DNA from: Methanobrevibacter millerae
GTDB taxonomy: Archaea; Methanobacteriota; Methanobacteria; Methanobacteriales; Methanobacteriaceae
DNA length: 64,000 bases
Assembly (NCBI RefSeq): GCF_001477655.1
Contig: NZ_CP011266.1
Coordinates: forward strand, 248,001-312,000
Direction: 5' to 3'
Position 1 is the first letter of the stretch, and each line of letters opens with the position of its first letter. Shown in pieces: positions 42,601 through 51,944 of the stretch. The position numbers were made by a program, and so were the translations under genes. The notes under the pieces are model-generated. The model saw only the letters and a list, made by a program, of their open reading frames with translations. It was not told the origin of the DNA and searched no databases.

Positions 42601-45600
42601 ATGAACAATAAAATATTTATTATACTATTTTTCCTGTTTGCATTAATATCTGTGTCTGCTGTTTCGGCGGCGGATGCGGATGGAAACAATGATACGATTG
42701 TTTCATCAGCTAATGCGGAGATACTTTCCGCTGCAAATGATGTTAATGCAATAGACGATTTGAATAAAGATTATTCCGACAGTGATGATAAGGCACTTGC
42801 AAATGATGCCAAATCACTTGCTTTCGGTAAAAACAATGAAATTATTGGTGCGACATATGAGGAAGCTAACGGGGACTCAGCATCTCCAGTACTTGGTGCA
42901 GGCGAGTATGATGTTAATATAGAATGTTGGACTGCGTCATATGATGAATTTAGAACTGAATTTGAGGCTCATATTCAGGGACCGGATCAACCTGTTGGTC
43001 GTCTCCAGTTAGATGTCGATGGTAAGCAGGTGGCTTCCGTTGATATTGATAGACCTGGTCAGTTGTTCTCATGTGATCCTGTGAATGCCGGTACCCATAC
43101 TTGGTCTGCCAACTTCCAGCCTAATGGTGGTGGTGACACAAGTAGCGGAAGCGGATCGTTTACAATAAATAAGGCCGATTCCTCTATTAATATTATAAAT
43201 CCTTCAATTGAAATCGACGTTGGTGCCAGTGCAAATTTAAATTTATATGTTGATATGTACCCTTATTCAGCTAGTCCAAGTTTTTCTTCAAGTGATGATA
43301 ATGTTGCTAAAGTTGAAAACGGCCAAATTACAGGTGTTGGTGTAGGTACTGCAACAATTACAGTTTCATTTGCAGGAAATACAAATTATAATGCTGCTGA
43401 AAACAAGACTATCACTGTTACTGTAAACGAAGACAAGATACGTGCGAATTGGACTTATATTAGTATGGCCGGCAAGGAAGTAAGTATTACTGGCGTTATA
43501 CCTGTTCCATGGAACTATTATCCTGAATGTTATGTGAAATATGCTAATGGCACTGCTTTGCCTGTCGGTACAAAAATTACAATTTCATGTCAGGGTGAAC
43601 AAAATTATACTATCAACGCTGTTACTCAGGAAGATGGTTTATTCAATGTTAATTTAAGTAATGTTAAACTTGGAGAATATAAGACTACTTTCTCTGCTGA
43701 AAATTATACTGATGCAAAAGCTACAGTATATGTAGTTAAAGCATTAACTGAAATTAATGTTACCGATACTAATGTTTCTTTAAAAGTTAATAAGAATGTT
43801 CCTGCAAGCGCTACTTTAACTCCTGCTGATGCAGGTAACTTGACATACACTTCAAGCAATTCCAGCATTGCAATTGTTGAAAATGGTAAAATTAAGGGTA
43901 TTAAGGAAGGTAAAGCTAACATTACTGTCAGCTTCGCTGAAAATGAAATGTATTTTGCTGCTAAAAATAAGACAATTGAGGTTACTGTAACTTTAAATGA
44001 TGCTAGTGTTGCCGCTGAGGATATTACTTTGGATATTGGTGCTAATGCCACTATTGCTGCTACTACAACTCCTGAAGGTTTGAAAGTTGATTACACTCCG
44101 GATAACTCTGGTGTTGTGACTGTTGAAGATGGTGTTGTCACTGGTGTTAAAGTGGGTACTGCTAAAGTCACATTAACTGTCGGTGGAGATGAAGTATATG
44201 CTGAAAACTCAACCACCATTACCGTAACAGTTAAAAAGATTGATACTACTATTCTTGCTGAGGAATCTTTAGAGTTGACCATTGGTTCTAATGATACTGT
44301 TCTTGTTGTTATTGAACCTATTAGTGCTAATTTAAATGCTACTTTTGCTTCCAGCAATCCTTCTATTGTGACTGTTGACGATGATGGTAATGTTAAGGCT
44401 GTTGGCGTAGGTAATGCTACAATCACTGTCAGTTATGCCGGTGATGATAAGTATAATGCTGCTGAAAACAAGACTATCACTGTTACTGTAAACGAAGACA
44501 AGATACGTGCGAATTGGACTTATATTAGTATGGCCGGCAAGGAAGTAAGTATTACTGGCGTTATACCTGTTCCATGGAACTATTATCCTGAATGTTATGT
44601 GAAATATGCTAATGGCACTGCTTTGCCTGTCGGTACAAAAATTACAATTTCATGTCAGGGTGAACAAAATTATACTATCAACGCTGTTACTCAGGAAGAT
44701 GGTTTATTCAATGTTAATTTAAGTAATGTTAAACTTGGAGCATATCAGACTACTTTCTCTGCTGAAAATTATACTGATGCAAAAGCTACAGTATATGTAG
44801 TTAAAGCATTAACTGAAATTAATGTTACCAATACTAATGTTTCTTTAAAAGTTAATGAGAATGTTCCTGCAAGCGCTACTTTAACTCCTGCTGATGCAGG
44901 TAACTTGACATACACTTCAAGCAATTCCAGTATTGCAATTGTTGAAAATGGTAAAATTAAGGGTATTAAGGAAGGTAAAGCTAACATTACTGTCAGCTTC
45001 GCTGAAAATGAAATGTATTTTGCTGCTAAAAATAAGACAATTGAGGTTACTGTAACTTTAAATGATGCTAGTGTTGCCGCTGAGGATATTACTTTGGATA
45101 TTGGTGCTAATGTCACTATTGCTGCTACTACAACTCCTGAAGGTTTGGAAGTTGATTACACCCCAGATAACTCTGGTGTTGTGACTGTTGAAGATGGTGT
45201 TGTCACTGGTGTTAAAGTGGGTACTGCTAAAGTCACATTAACTGTCGGTGGAGATGGAGTATATGCTGAAAACTCAACCACCATTACCGTAACAGTTAAA
45301 AAGATTGATACTAATATTACTGTTGATGAAGAGTCTTTGGACTTGAGAGTTGGTGATGATTCTAGTGTTACTGCTACTTTGACTCCTGCTGATGCTGGTA
45401 ATGTTACTTTCACTTCCAGTAATCCTTCTGTTGTGACTGTTGATAAGAATGGTAATGTTAAGGCTGTTGGCGTAGGTAATGCTACAATTACTGTCAGTTA
45501 TGCCGGTGATGATAAGTATAATGCTGCTGAAAACGTTACTGTTGCTGTGACTGTTAAAGACCCTAAGCAAAATACTACAATGGATATTGTTACTGGTGAA

Positions 45601-46860
45601 GTTGTTGAGGATGAAAACTCTACAATCACTGTAAACTTGCCTGAAGATGCTACTGGTAATGTTACTGCTGTTGTTGAAGGCGAAGAGTACACTGCTCCTG
45701 TTGTTAACGGTACTGCAAATATTTCGGTTCCTGGCTTAAGGCCTGGAAACTATTCTGTTCCTGTAACATACTCCGGTGACGACAAGTACAACCCTGCTAC
45801 AGAAAAAATTACATACAATGTTGAAGAGGTTGACAAATCAGATATCATTTCAGCTCCTGATGTTACCAAATACTTCAATGGGCCTGAAAGATTTGTTGTA
45901 AACATTACTGATTATAAAGGCAATCCTGTTGCTAACAGATCTGTCAGCATTGTAATCAACGGTAAAGAATATAACAAAACTACTGATACAAATGGTACTG
46001 CAAGCATTGCTTTAGGATTAAACAGTGGTGTTTATAATGCTACTGTAACTGTTGGAAATGAAACCTTAAATCCAGTAGTTACTGTATTGTCTACCGTTAA
46101 CGGTACTGATGTTGTAAAAGTCTACAGAAATGATACACAGTACTACGCTACTTTCCGTGACAGCGAAGGTAACTACCTCAAAGACGGAACTGCTGTTAGA
46201 TTCAACATCAATGGTGTAATGTATGACCGTAAAATCTCAGGTAGTGAAGGTTTAGCTAAATTGAACATTAACCTTAATCAGGGTAATTATGTGATTACAG
46301 CAACCAACCTTGAAACCGGTGAAAACGCTGCAAACAACATTACAATCATTTCCAGACTCGTAGAAAACAGTGACATTACCAAATACTACAGAAACGCAAC
46401 ACAATACACTGTTAAAGTGATTGGTGATGACGGTAATCCTGTTGGTGCCGGTGAAACCGTAACATTCAACATTAACGGAGTATTCTATAACCGTACTACC
46501 AATGCATCAGGCATTGCTAAGTTAAACATTAATTTGCCGCCTGGAGATTACATAATCACTGCAGAATATAAAAACTGTAAGGTATCCAACAATATTAAGG
46601 TATTGCCTGTTTTATCTGCTAAGGACTTGAATAAAAAGTACGGCACTCCGGATCAGTTTGTTGCAACACTCCTTGACGGTCAGGGAAAAGCTCTGGCTGG
46701 TGAAACTGTTCAGTTTAATGTAAACGGTGTTTTATATAACAGAGTAACTGACAGTGACGGTCATGCTAAGCTTAACATCAGATTGATGGCTGGACAATAC
46801 ATTATAACTTCAAGTTATAATGGTGCAAGCATAGCAAACAATATAGTTATAACTGCATAG
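42601..46860 (+). CDS. Adhesin-like surface protein with Big2-type Ig repeats
   Basis: A secreted protein of about 1419 residues from the ATG at 42601 (AGGTG upstream). The signal peptide is IFIILFFLFALISVSAVSAAD. A series of bacterial Ig-like group 2 domains follows, recognised by the repeated ATITVSFAGNTNYNAAENKT and SSNPSIVTVDDDGNVKAVGVG patterns. A 1065-base unit is present twice in tandem. The C-terminus has four or more copies of a roughly 85-residue domain (KYYRNATQYTVKVIGDDGNPV, FNINGVFYNRTT) shared with the adhesin at 51945. No anchor helix is visible at the end. Attachment to the cell wall is inferred. Confidence 0.88.
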   Translation: MNNKIFIILFFLFALISVSAVSAADADGNNDTIVSSANAEILSAANDVNAIDDLNKDYSDSDDKALANDAKSLAFGKNNEIIGATYEEANGDSASPVLGAGEYDVNIECWTASYDEFRTEFEAHIQGPDQPVGRLQLDVDGKQVASVDIDRPGQLFSCDPVNAGTHTWSANFQPNGGGDTSSGSGSFTINKADSSINIINPSIEIDVGASANLNLYVDMYPYSASPSFSSSDDNVAKVENGQITGVGVGTATITVSFAGNTNYNAAENKTITVTVNEDKIRANWTYISMAGKEVSITGVIPVPWNYYPECYVKYANGTALPVGTKITISCQGEQNYTINAVTQEDGLFNVNLSNVKLGEYKTTFSAENYTDAKATVYVVKALTEINVTDTNVSLKVNKNVPASATLTPADAGNLTYTSSNSSIAIVENGKIKGIKEGKANITVSFAENEMYFAAKNKTIEVTVTLNDASVAAEDITLDIGANATIAATTTPEGLKVDYTPDNSGVVTVEDGVVTGVKVGTAKVTLTVGGDEVYAENSTTITVTVKKIDTTILAEESLELTIGSNDTVLVVIEPISANLNATFASSNPSIVTVDDDGNVKAVGVGNATITVSYAGDDKYNAAENKTITVTVNEDKIRANWTYISMAGKEVSITGVIPVPWNYYPECYVKYANGTALPVGTKITISCQGEQNYTINAVTQEDGLFNVNLSNVKLGAYQTTFSAENYTDAKATVYVVKALTEINVTNTNVSLKVNENVPASATLTPADAGNLTYTSSNSSIAIVENGKIKGIKEGKANITVSFAENEMYFAAKNKTIEVTVTLNDASVAAEDITLDIGANVTIAATTTPEGLEVDYTPDNSGVVTVEDGVVTGVKVGTAKVTLTVGGDGVYAENSTTITVTVKKIDTNITVDEESLDLRVGDDSSVTATLTPADAGNVTFTSSNPSVVTVDKNGNVKAVGVGNATITVSYAGDDKYNAAENVTVAVTVKDPKQNTTMDIVTGEVVEDENSTITVNLPEDATGNVTAVVEGEEYTAPVVNGTANISVPGLRPGNYSVPVTYSGDDKYNPATEKITYNVEEVDKSDIISAPDVTKYFNGPERFVVNITDYKGNPVANRSVSIVINGKEYNKTTDTNGTASIALGLNSGVYNATVTVGNETLNPVVTVLSTVNGTDVVKVYRNDTQYYATFRDSEGNYLKDGTAVRFNINGVMYDRKISGSEGLAKLNINLNQGNYVITATNLETGENAANNITIISRLVENSDITKYYRNATQYTVKVIGDDGNPVGAGETVTFNINGVFYNRTTNASGIAKLNINLPPGDYIITAEYKNCKVSNNIKVLPVLSAKDLNKKYGTPDQFVATLLDGQGKALAGETVQFNVNGVLYNRVTDSDGHAKLNIRLMAGQYIITSSYNGASIANNIVITA
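43392..45321 (+). repeat. Tandem 1065-bp internal duplication in the adhesin
   Basis: The block beginning at 43392 (NKTITVTVNEDKIRANW) recurs at 44457 with a period of 1065 bases (355 codons). About 865 bases match almost base for base (43392-44256 and 44457-45321), with few substitutions such as EYKTTFS to AYQTTFS and TDTNVS to TNTNVS. The rest of the unit (up to the next YNAAEN) has diverged. This implies recent duplication or gene conversion. Confidence 0.85.
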
Positions 46861-46890
46861 TGTGAATATTTCATTCACACTATTTTTTTT
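46859..46890 (+). terminator. Stop-codon hairpin and T tract after the Big2 adhesin
   Basis: AGTGTGAAT (46859-46867) and ATTCACACT (46873-46881) form a perfect 9-bp stem starting inside the TAG stop, followed by ATTTTTTTT. A clear intrinsic-type structure. Confidence 0.7.
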
Positions 46891-47094
46891 AGAATATTCT
46901 CTTTTTTTTATCTATCTGATTTTTACCGGGTCAAGGCAATATTTACTTCATGCAATTCTATTGGACAAAAAAGTCAATTTTACTTTAAGCTTACTAAATT
47001 TTATATATAATGTAATTAATAAATTACACTTATAGTGGATAATTTTTTAATGCTGCTATGATTTTATTAATTAGCATAAAAAGGGGGTGAAAAT

Positions 47095-50000
47095 ATCAAA
47101 AGGTTAGACAGTAAGTTGATGTTTATTCTAATAATTTCGTTAATGCTTATGTTTTCGCTGAATGCGATTTCTGCAGAGGATAATTCAACTTTGCTTGCGA
47201 CAAGCACAGATTCTCCTGATGTATTGCAGGCACCCAATTCGATAAATGTTCACGTAACTGATTCCTATGTTGCTGAAAACAATACATGGAGTGAAGATGG
47301 AGTAAATCTGGCTAATGCAAGCGTATCAGTTTATGATTCATCTAACAATTTGGTATTTTCAGGATTAACAAATAGTGAGGGTAATGTTGTTATATCAAAT
47401 TTAAACTCAGCAAATTATAATGTTGAGATTAAATATTCCACTTATGAGCCTTATCGCCAAAGTGTTGATTTGTCAACCAAAACTTCCCAGGCTATTGACT
47501 ATATGTTCATTCCTGACATACTCTTGTTGGTGGATTATGATTCACACAATGAAAAAGTTGATTTATTGATGGAAATGTCAAAAAGGGTTGCTTATATAAG
47601 TACGACAAACTTTGATTTGACAAGGGAATGGTTATTTGACTATGCAAAATTCATCCAATTGGATATGTTTAACGAAGGTTCATATCATACTGTAACTGGT
47701 GAATACTTAAAAGAAGTTCTTGAGACTTCACCTGCTAACATTAACTATAATGTGGCATATACATTTGGTATTTATTCAGACAGTATATTAAATGCAACGG
47801 GATTGCATATTGTGGGTGCTAGTCCATCCAATAACACATTCCATACAATAGAAAATACTTATATAGGTTCTTATTTCCAGGCTGATGATATTGATAATTC
47901 TGATGTTTTGGATGCAAACATGAAAAATTATCTTAAATATGTTTATTATTTAATTAATTCTTCCAAATATACCAATCCTTTATTGGATGTTAAAAATGCT
48001 CCGTTAATGAGTCCTGAATGTGGTTTTTACCATCCTGATTTGGGAATCTATACAATCGTGCCTGATGGAAATATAATCAATGAATGGATTAAAAACAATC
48101 CTGGTTACGATGCTGATGGGCATGGAAGTCTTAATTGGATGATTGAGAATTATCCTAACTGGCTTGAAAATACTTTGGATCCTACAACTCTTTTCAAAAC
48201 ATTTGAAAAAGATTATATTGGCAATATTTCTTATGACAAACCATTCATAGTTATTGCTACTTACTATTCTGGTGGAAGTGTAGTCGATGCTTTAATTAGA
48301 AGTTATGAGGCTAACGGAAGAGCTGCTTTTAATGTATTTAAAACAGGTACTGTTCCTTCAATGTCTTCTATATTAAATAAGATTACTGATATCTCAACTG
48401 TTGGTATTTCAGCTATCACATCACTTTATAGTTGGTCTTTAAATTATGCAAATGGTTCTGCTGAGGGGGATTTGGAAGATATTGATCTTGCAGTATTAAA
48501 AGGTGTTTATGATATTTCCGAAACAAGTTATCTCAATGAACTTGGTCCTCAAATAGAATGGACTTTTTCAGTAACTTATCCAAGTTTTGAAGGTGTATAC
48601 GGTCCTATAGTTTTATCATATGTTGATGGTATGGGTAAATCTCATGTCATACAGTCAGGTGTTGATAAAATGGTCAAATTGTCCTGTCAATGGGCTGAAC
48701 TAAAAGAAATGGATAATGCTGATAAGGTTGTTTCAATTATTTTGTATAATTATCCTCCAGGTAAAGCAGAAATCGGCGCATCATATTTGGATGTATTCCA
48801 AAGTACTTATGACTTGCTTTTCCAATTGGAAAAAGCGGGTTTTGATGTTGGAAATGTTTCAGACATTCCTTCTTTATATAACTTAACTGAATTGATTGTA
48901 AAGTTCGGTAACAAGGGTACTTGGGCAAGAGGTTTATTAAATGAATATGTAGAACAAAACTTTGATGAATTGATGGCACACAACCAGCTCATTGATATAA
49001 ACCAGTTCTATAATTTGACTGCACATATCAATCCTGCATTATATGAATGGATGATTAATCGTTGGGGTGATGGTTTGGGTGAAATCATGGTTTACAATAA
49101 CACATATATTGTAATTCCTGGTTTGTGGTTTGGTAATGTATTCATCACTTTCCAGCCTTCAAGGGGATGGGAAGAGGTTCAGAATTACCACGACTTGAGC
49201 TTACCTCCTCATCAGCAATATGTTGCATTCTATGAATGGTTGGATCAGGTAGTTGGTGCTGATGCAATAATCAACATGGGTACTCACGGAACACTTGAGT
49301 GGCTTCCTGGTAGAAATATTGGTGTAATGGAAGGAGATTGGACTTTTGAGTTAACTTTAACTCCTACAATTTATCCATATATTGTTTCTAACCCTGGAGA
49401 AGCTATGGTTGCACGTGATAGGATTGCTCCATTAATGATTACTCACATGACTCCTGCAATGGTTTCATCTGCATTATATGGTAACTATACTCTTTTGGCT
49501 GATTACATTGCTCACTACAGAGATCAAGTCAAACTTAATGTTTCTACAAATGCTGAGGAATATAAGGATTTAATCATAGATTTGGCTCCTTCTTTAGGTT
49601 ATTCCAAATTTAATGAATCCAATGAAACATTTGATGAATATGTTGCTGAATTGCATTCATATCTTGAAGGTATGGAAGATGATTTCTATACTTATGGTTT
49701 ACATTATTTAGGTAAGGTTTTAACTGGATACGAGTTAATCGAAGAGGTTATAACTGTTACAACATCTCAAACAAGAATATATAATCATATATTAGCTCAT
49801 TTCTATCCTGAATTGGCAAATATGAGTTTTTATGATGATATTCGTCACCATGATGCCTATGAGTTGGTTGAAGCTTCAGTTGTTTCATTCCTGAAAGAAT
49901 ATGTTACCGCTTTGGTTTGCGGAACTTCCGTTGAATATCTGAATGATGAGTATGGAATTGCTAAAGGCTCTGCTCTTTACAATGATACTGCTTATGCGGC

Positions 50001-51828
50001 CAGTGTTATTGTAAATATTGAAAACAATAATGAATGGGCTGCAATCATCAAGGCTCTTGAAGGAGATTATGTGCTTGCAGGTTTATTTGCAGACCCTGCT
50101 TACGGTGATTCAATTCCAACAGGTTATGATGGTTTTGCATCTGATTCAACAAAAATGCCGTCAAGGTCAGCTTATGCATCCGCAATCAAAATCGTTAATT
50201 TGCTTTTGGCTAATTACATGGAAGAACATGGTGAATGGCCTAAATTGACTTCATTAATCCTTTGGGGTACTGAAATATCAAGAACAGAGGGAATTGGTAT
50301 TGCAGAATTCTTATACTTCTTAGGTTGCAGGCCTGTCTGGGCTGAAAACGGTAAGGTCATTGGTGTTGAAATGCTTCCGTTAAGTGATTTGACTGTACAG
50401 TTAAATGATGGCAGTGTTGTAAACAGGCCAAGAATTGACGTATTTGCAAGTATCGTAACAAGTAATAAGGACTGGTTAACATGGCTGCTTACCGGTGTAA
50501 ATCTCGCGTTGAATGCTGAAGGCGAAGACTTCTCACAAAATTATGTAAAACTTCATTATAATCAAACTGGTATAATCGATAGGTTATATGGTCTTCCTGG
50601 TGCTATTTTGGAAGGTACGGGTATGAGTAATTTTATTCCAAGTACTAGTGACTGGAATATTGAAACTGTTAATGAAGAGGCAACAAGCATTTATCTTGAC
50701 AAGGTTTCATTTGCTTGGAACATGGATGATAAAGGTAATATTGTTGTAACTCCGCAAAAAGATGCTTATATGAAATTACTCTCACAAGTTGATTTAATTA
50801 CTCAAAATTTCGACAGTACATGGAGATTCATTGATTCAGATGATTATTATGATTGGTTTGGTGGATTATATAATGCTGCACGTACACTTGGTGCAAAACC
50901 TGATACCGCATTTGTTGATATCAGAAACCAGAACAATTATGTTTCAAGAACTTATGAGGAAGAATTGGACTTTGAAATTCGTAGTATGATTTTAAATCCT
51001 AATTATTATAATCCTTTAGTTAATTCTCAGGCAGGTTCACTTTCTTATGCTAAAAATATGGAAAACCTTTATGGAGGATTAATCTTAGGTGGAGGTCAAT
51101 TAAATGCAGAATTAGGTAATCAAATAGCTAATACATACAACGGATTAACAGGAACTATTAAATCCACTGCTCAGGCTGCAGCTTGGCAGAGTATGGCTGC
51201 TTGGATGTTTTACTTAAACGACCAAAAAGTATGGGAAGGTGATCCTAAGGCCGTTCAGGAATTGGCCAATAACATTATTGAAATAGCTACCCAGTACGGT
51301 GTTGCATGTTGTCACCACACCTGTAAGAACTTGGACTTTAACATGAAAATCATTCAGGCCAGTTCACTTTCTCCTCAAAAAAAGGCGGAATATGCTGAAA
51401 TTTTAGCTCAGGCTACTTTGACTGATCCGTTATTTGTGGCTGATGATGCTACTGTTGATGGAGACGGTAAAAGTGAAACAAATCCTTCATCTGAAGAGGT
51501 TCTAGTCAATGGAACCAGTGACAGCAATGGCGGTCAGGCCGGTGGTCAGACTGCTGTTGGAGACCAGCCTGCTTCATCACAGGATGCAAGTGCAAGCGCT
51601 TCAGCTTCTGCACAGTCAACCAGTGACTCATCACAGAACAATGATGCTAGTGAAGACGCTTCTCAAGCTAGTGACTCCAATGCTTATGAAATTTCAAAAA
51701 GCTCTCCAGCTAAAAGCGCTAGTCCTGAATCAAGCATGCCTATCGTTGTAATTATTGCTATCATCGTATTGATTGCAATATTCCTGGTTGGTTATTCTCG
51801 CAATAAAGATGATTTTGATGAATATTAA
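47095..51828 (+). CDS. Secreted, membrane-anchored CobN-like protein
   Basis: About 1570-1577 residues. The N-terminus is a signal peptide (LMFILIISLMLMFSLNAISAED) followed by a peptidase-regulatory-like beta domain (to about residue 130). Residues about 130-1440 form the CobN/magnesium-chelatase large-subunit domain, with MGTHGTLEWLPGRNIG, YPYIVSNPGEAMVARDR and a CCHHTCKN motif. A Ser/Ala/Gln-rich linker and a C-terminal helix (PIVVIIAIIVLIAIFLVGY) with a short charged tail follow. CobN normally works in the cytoplasm in metal insertion into tetrapyrroles; this copy should face outward. The start is odd: GGGGGTGA lies 4 bases before an ATC at 47095; the first NTG is TTG 47116. Confidence 0.8.
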   Translation: MKRLDSKLMFILIISLMLMFSLNAISAEDNSTLLATSTDSPDVLQAPNSINVHVTDSYVAENNTWSEDGVNLANASVSVYDSSNNLVFSGLTNSEGNVVISNLNSANYNVEIKYSTYEPYRQSVDLSTKTSQAIDYMFIPDILLLVDYDSHNEKVDLLMEMSKRVAYISTTNFDLTREWLFDYAKFIQLDMFNEGSYHTVTGEYLKEVLETSPANINYNVAYTFGIYSDSILNATGLHIVGASPSNNTFHTIENTYIGSYFQADDIDNSDVLDANMKNYLKYVYYLINSSKYTNPLLDVKNAPLMSPECGFYHPDLGIYTIVPDGNIINEWIKNNPGYDADGHGSLNWMIENYPNWLENTLDPTTLFKTFEKDYIGNISYDKPFIVIATYYSGGSVVDALIRSYEANGRAAFNVFKTGTVPSMSSILNKITDISTVGISAITSLYSWSLNYANGSAEGDLEDIDLAVLKGVYDISETSYLNELGPQIEWTFSVTYPSFEGVYGPIVLSYVDGMGKSHVIQSGVDKMVKLSCQWAELKEMDNADKVVSIILYNYPPGKAEIGASYLDVFQSTYDLLFQLEKAGFDVGNVSDIPSLYNLTELIVKFGNKGTWARGLLNEYVEQNFDELMAHNQLIDINQFYNLTAHINPALYEWMINRWGDGLGEIMVYNNTYIVIPGLWFGNVFITFQPSRGWEEVQNYHDLSLPPHQQYVAFYEWLDQVVGADAIINMGTHGTLEWLPGRNIGVMEGDWTFELTLTPTIYPYIVSNPGEAMVARDRIAPLMITHMTPAMVSSALYGNYTLLADYIAHYRDQVKLNVSTNAEEYKDLIIDLAPSLGYSKFNESNETFDEYVAELHSYLEGMEDDFYTYGLHYLGKVLTGYELIEEVITVTTSQTRIYNHILAHFYPELANMSFYDDIRHHDAYELVEASVVSFLKEYVTALVCGTSVEYLNDEYGIAKGSALYNDTAYAASVIVNIENNNEWAAIIKALEGDYVLAGLFADPAYGDSIPTGYDGFASDSTKMPSRSAYASAIKIVNLLLANYMEEHGEWPKLTSLILWGTEISRTEGIGIAEFLYFLGCRPVWAENGKVIGVEMLPLSDLTVQLNDGSVVNRPRIDVFASIVTSNKDWLTWLLTGVNLALNAEGEDFSQNYVKLHYNQTGIIDRLYGLPGAILEGTGMSNFIPSTSDWNIETVNEEATSIYLDKVSFAWNMDDKGNIVVTPQKDAYMKLLSQVDLITQNFDSTWRFIDSDDYYDWFGGLYNAARTLGAKPDTAFVDIRNQNNYVSRTYEEELDFEIRSMILNPNYYNPLVNSQAGSLSYAKNMENLYGGLILGGGQLNAELGNQIANTYNGLTGTIKSTAQAAAWQSMAAWMFYLNDQKVWEGDPKAVQELANNIIEIATQYGVACCHHTCKNLDFNMKIIQASSLSPQKKAEYAEILAQATLTDPLFVADDATVDGDGKSETNPSSEEVLVNGTSDSNGGQAGGQTAVGDQPASSQDASASASASAQSTSDSSQNNDASEDASQASDSNAYEISKSSPAKSASPESSMPIVVIIAIIVLIAIFLVGYSRNKDDFDEY

Positions 51829-51852
51829 AATCATCTGATTTTTTCTTTTTTT
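51808..51852 (+). terminator. Stop-codon hairpin and T tract after the CobN-like gene
   Basis: GATGATTTT (51808-51816) and AAAATCATC (51827-51835) form a perfect 9-bp stem whose 10-base loop and second arm cover the stop codon. A T-rich run with nine consecutive T follows. Confidence 0.65.
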
Positions 51853-51944
51853 TTCACAATTTTTAAATATGGTTTAATTACAAAAATAAACTTATAATAC
51901 ATTTTTTAGTCAAATGTATTTTAAAAAAGTTATGATGTGATTAA

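Noticed and set aside
43704-45692. Several minus-strand open frames of 64-115 codons within the adhesin
   Set aside because: They repeat with the same 1065-base period as the plus-strand gene and reflect its codon pattern.
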